From assembly GCA_937983315.1 (NCBI GenBank), contig CALKAH010000135.1, positions 1 to 8,127 of the forward strand: DNA of 8,127 nt. The letters run 5' to 3'. The notes below the pieces were generated by a model. It saw only the letters and a program-made list of their open reading frames with translations, was not told the DNA's origin and ran no database searches. Positions 5,715 through 8,127 of the stretch are shown piece after piece. Positions within the stretch are counted from its first letter, which is position 1. Every line of letters begins with the position of its first letter. This DNA comes from an uncultured Acholeplasmataceae bacterium (GTDB lineage: Bacteria > Bacillota_I > Bacilli_A > Acholeplasmatales > Acholeplasmataceae). The translations under genes were made by a program, and so were the position numbers.

Positions 5715-6922
5715 TGATTACACTCAAACATGATTTTAAGACGATTCAGATCGCGCTTTATCTCATCGATCAAGATGATCGAAAGTACACAACTTATCGT
5801 TATCTTTTACCACGGTTGATGACCGCATCAACGGATCACTATCCCACACGGCAATTGATGAGTCAAGCGTGTGAGAATTTATATGGCGCATATTTTAAAG
5901 TACGAACGGAACGCATGGGAAATCTCTCCGTGATGTCGTTCGTTTTAACCCTTGTTGACCCCAAGATTGTCAAAGATCCGACCCTTTTTGAACAAGCCTT
6001 ACGTTTGTTTGATGATGTCATGCATCATCACAAGGCGTTCTCATCCGATGTGTTTTCTGATGAAAAACGCATGCTTATTGAACATTGGAAGACCTTAAAG
6101 GATAATAAGCGCGGATATGCGAGTCACCGCTTTCAATCACTTTTTTTTGACAAAGATCTTTATGGATATCCGATTTCTGGATCACTTCATGCCATTCAAT
6201 CTCTCAAGAAAGAAGATATGGAAGCCTATTATCGCGATTTTATCCATCATCAAGCTCGTTATGTCGTCATCAATGGTCATACCGAGGATCTCGATCTATC
6301 AAAAATTGAAGAAGTCTTAGGACCAACGACAGAGATGATTCATCCTTTTAAGACAGCATTTAGAGCACCACGCCAAAAAGAGATGGTGATCGATTATACT
6401 GACATGCAACAAGCCATCGTTAAAATGGGTTTTATTTTTCCTATATATCGACGTGATCAACTTTATGATGCTGCGGTTATCGTCGATACGATCATTGGTG
6501 GATATCCCGAATCACGTCTATTTAAAGTCATTCGTGAAGAACGTGGTTTATGCTATGATATATCATCAAGTTATGATTACTATAAAGGTGTACTGATGAT
6601 TTCATCAGGTATTGATCTATCCCAAGTTGATCAAGCCGTTGTCGCGATTGAAGATCTGATTAAAAACCTACAAGATGAAGGCATTACCGATGAAGAATTG
6701 AGTCATGCAAAAGCTTATTACATGCATCAGGTCAAGTCATCACTCGATCAACAATCCGTTTTAACACGACGAGCATTTGTCAGAGACATGCTGCATTATG
6801 TGGAAACCGTCGAAGAAAAATTGATCAAAATTGAAGCGATCACTAAAGAAGATGTCAATCAAGCTTTAAAACATCTCACATGTGATACAATCTATATCCT
6901 TCGAGGTGAAAAACATGATTAA
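5714..6922 (+). CDS. ymfF: YmfF-like M16 peptidase homologue, zinc site absent
   Basis: This 402-residue protein belongs to the M16 (pitrilysin) superfamily in the YmfF group of Bacillota, also listed as YfmF. Where active M16 enzymes carry HxxEH (about residues 29-40), it reads RYLLPRLMTAST, so the zinc ligands are missing. The C-terminal half keeps the substrate-binding signature: a Gly-containing turn IIGGYPESRLF (261-270) followed by REERGLCY, with the R/Y pair at about Arg277 and Tyr281. This is the pattern of the non-catalytic partner in heterodimeric M16B proteases, and the catalytic partner is encoded directly downstream with an 8-nt overlap. In Bacillus subtilis ymfF and ymfH neighbour ymfI, and database names associate the pair with 5-aminopentanol modification of elongation factor P. 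I treat that as a family-level association only. There is no signal peptide. It starts at TAATG on the deoD stop without a clear Shine-Dalgarno, so it probably relies on translational coupling. Confidence 0.86.
   Translation: MITLKHDFKTIQIALYLIDQDDRKYTTYRYLLPRLMTASTDHYPTRQLMSQACENLYGAYFKVRTERMGNLSVMSFVLTLVDPKIVKDPTLFEQALRLFDDVMHHHKAFSSDVFSDEKRMLIEHWKTLKDNKRGYASHRFQSLFFDKDLYGYPISGSLHAIQSLKKEDMEAYYRDFIHHQARYVVINGHTEDLDLSKIEEVLGPTTEMIHPFKTAFRAPRQKEMVIDYTDMQQAIVKMGFIFPIYRRDQLYDAAVIVDTIIGGYPESRLFKVIREERGLCYDISSSYDYYKGVLMISSGIDLSQVDQAVVAIEDLIKNLQDEGITDEELSHAKAYYMHQVKSSLDQQSVLTRRAFVRDMLHYVETVEEKLIKIEAITKEDVNQALKHLTCDTIYILRGEKHD
6903..6908 (+). promoter_or_regulatory. Shine-Dalgarno of the ymfH-like gene
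   Basis: GAGGTG lies 6 nt before the ATG at 6915, inside the last codons of the ymfF-like gene, and supports the 8-nt overlap. Confidence 0.75.
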
Positions 6923-8081
6923 AAAAAGTTATCATGCCTTTCATGAGGATGTCTATATTATCAAATTAAAGAATGGCATGCAAGTCCATATTCTACCTAA
7001 AGAAGATCCTTATTATTCAACTTATGTTGAATTATCGATCCCTTATGGTGCACTCGATTTAACATATCGATTGGGTGATCAAACCTTTCAAACACCTTAT
7101 GGAACAGCACACTTTTTGGAACACAAAGTGTTTGCGATGCCCGATGGTGATGCGTTTACTCAGTTTTCGAAAATGGGTGTTGATGCGAATGCGATGACAT
7201 CCTATAATCAGACATCCTATCTTTTTATGGCAACCGAACATGTGATGGAAGCATTAGATTATTTACTCAAGATGATTGATACACGTTATGTCACCCATGA
7301 CAATGTTGAAAGTGAAAAAAGCATTATTGCAGAAGAACTCAAAATGTATTTAGATGATCCCAATGTCGTGATGCATAATACACTGATGGAACAGCTTTAT
7401 GTTAATCATCCCATACGTTTTGATATCGGTGGAACGCTTGAGTCAATCATGACGATCAATGAAACGATGCTCGATCACGTCTATCAATCATTTTATCAAC
7501 CTTCCAATCGATTGATGGTTATTGCAGGAAAAGTCAATCTTCAAGAGATTCAACAATTCTTCAAAGCATACGACCGTGAACATCCTGAAAAAGCTATCAA
7601 ACCTCAAACACTTTACCCCAAAGAACCGACACGTGTTTCTGTGAAATATCATGTTGAAAAAAAGCCAATCGGTATATCAAAGATGATGATGGGCTTTAAG
7701 CTCAAGGTCAAAAAACTCAGTCCGCATGATCAGATTAAACGTGAAATGGCGATGGCCATGATGAGTCAATTATTACTTGGACCCTCATCGATGATGTTTG
7801 AATCACTGCTTCGAGAAGGGTTGATTAATCAACAGTTTTCCATGTCAGCCAATATTGAAAAGGGTGCTGAGAGTATTACTCTATACGCAGAATCTAACCG
7901 TATTCAAACGTTAAAAAAGCGTTTGATCACATTCTTAACAGAAGAAGGTGAACAAGCGTTGGTTGAAGATTCATTTGAGCGATACAAAAAAGTCTTTTTA
8001 GGTCAGTTCATCTATGCTTTAAATAATATCGAACATAAAGCTTATCTTTATGGGAAGTATTATCACTTGAAAAGCAACCTC
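6915..8081 (+). CDS. ymfH: YmfH-like M16 zinc peptidase, 3'-truncated
   Basis: This is the catalytic-type M16 (pitrilysin superfamily) partner of the preceding gene. It is easy to overlook because it has no stop in the window: 389 genuine codons run to the insert end, and the frame then continues through the adapter. The inverted zinc motif HFLEH (residues 66-70, 7110-7124) provides two His ligands and the general-base Glu. The third ligand is most likely Glu141 in IIAEELKMYLDDP, the usual position for this family. Downstream of it are the typical NRLMVIAGKV strand (about residues 198-207) and the start of the second M16 domain. At the place where the partner has the R/Y pair this protein reads LLREGLINQQFS, lacking the Tyr, so the two proteins complement each other. 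YmfH proteins are about 425-430 residues, so roughly 40 C-terminal residues are missing because of the library end. There is no signal peptide; it is probably cytoplasmic. A link to EF-P modification is family-level inference. Confidence 0.92.
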
Positions 8082-8127
8082 AGATCGGAAGAGCGTCGTG
8101 TAGGGAAAGAGTGTAGATCTCGGTGGT
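8082..8127 (-). other. Illumina TruSeq Universal/P5 adapter remnant, inverted (artefact)
   Basis: This is the exact reverse complement of bases 1-46, beginning AGATCGGAAGAGCGTCGTG. It is adapter, not genome. It is read in frame after codon 389 of the ymfH-like gene and would add about 15 false residues (starting RSEERRVGKE) to a naive translation. Confidence 0.98.

Noticed and set aside
6117..6320. Plus-strand 67-codon frame inside the ymfF-like gene
   Set aside because: It is out of frame within a continuous M16 gene and has no independent support.
7059..7241. Minus-strand 60-codon frame opposite the zinc-motif region
   Set aside because: The plus strand carries the YmfH-like gene with HFLEH here. 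The antisense frame is a shadow.
1..8127. Terminal inverted repeats of a transposon, linear plasmid or phage genome
   Set aside because: The repeats are Illumina adapter sequence, and there is no transposase, integrase or phage gene. The content is ordinary chromosomal housekeeping genes.

Overview
The window is an 8-kb piece of AT-rich bacterial DNA, flanked on both sides by the same 46-nt Illumina TruSeq Universal/P5 adapter in inverted orientation (1-46 and 8082-8127). Only 47-8081 is biological. Both end genes are cut by the library ends, not by any rearrangement.

The genes point to Bacillota, possibly a Bacilli, Erysipelotrichia or Acholeplasma-like lineage. The IleRS closely resembles Bacillota (staphylococcal-type) enzymes, and a YmfF/YmfH-type M16 pair is present. 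Tryptophan is encoded by TGG, and TGA serves as a true stop for ileS and deoC. This argues against the recoded Mycoplasma/Spiroplasma group. I cannot name a genus.

Layout: all eight genes lie on the plus strand, packed so tightly that most overlap or nearly touch. In order they are 3' ileS (isoleucyl-tRNA synthetase); surE (5'/3'-nucleotidase, ATGA overlap with ileS); a 43-nt gap holding a perfect 7-bp inverted repeat and a possible extended -10; an unrecognised 284-residue soluble protein; a YczE/YitT-like membrane protein starting at TTG; deoC (deoxyribose-phosphate aldolase, 14-nt overlap); deoD (purine nucleoside phosphorylase, 23-nt overlap); ymfF-like and ymfH-like M16 peptidase homologues (1-nt and 8-nt overlaps, the second cut at the right end). 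There is no gene-free stretch over 300 bases, and I see no tRNA, rRNA, CRISPR, transposon or phage gene.

Together, SurE, DeoD and DeoC form most of a nucleotide-to-central-carbon salvage route: SurE strips phosphate from nucleotides, DeoD phosphorolyses purine nucleosides to (deoxy)ribose-1-phosphate, and DeoC splits deoxyribose-5-phosphate to acetaldehyde and glyceraldehyde-3-phosphate. The intervening phosphopentomutase (DeoB) is not in the window. The YmfF/YmfH pair looks like a split-site M16 heterodimer: one subunit keeps the zinc motif and the other keeps the substrate-binding R/Y motif.

I find no convincing undescribed system. The most striking structural signal, the terminal inverted repeat, is a sequencing-library artefact. 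The most useful biological observations are the DeoC/DeoD dual-coding overlap, the complementary M16 pair, and the unknown 284-residue protein together with the membrane protein next to the salvage genes.
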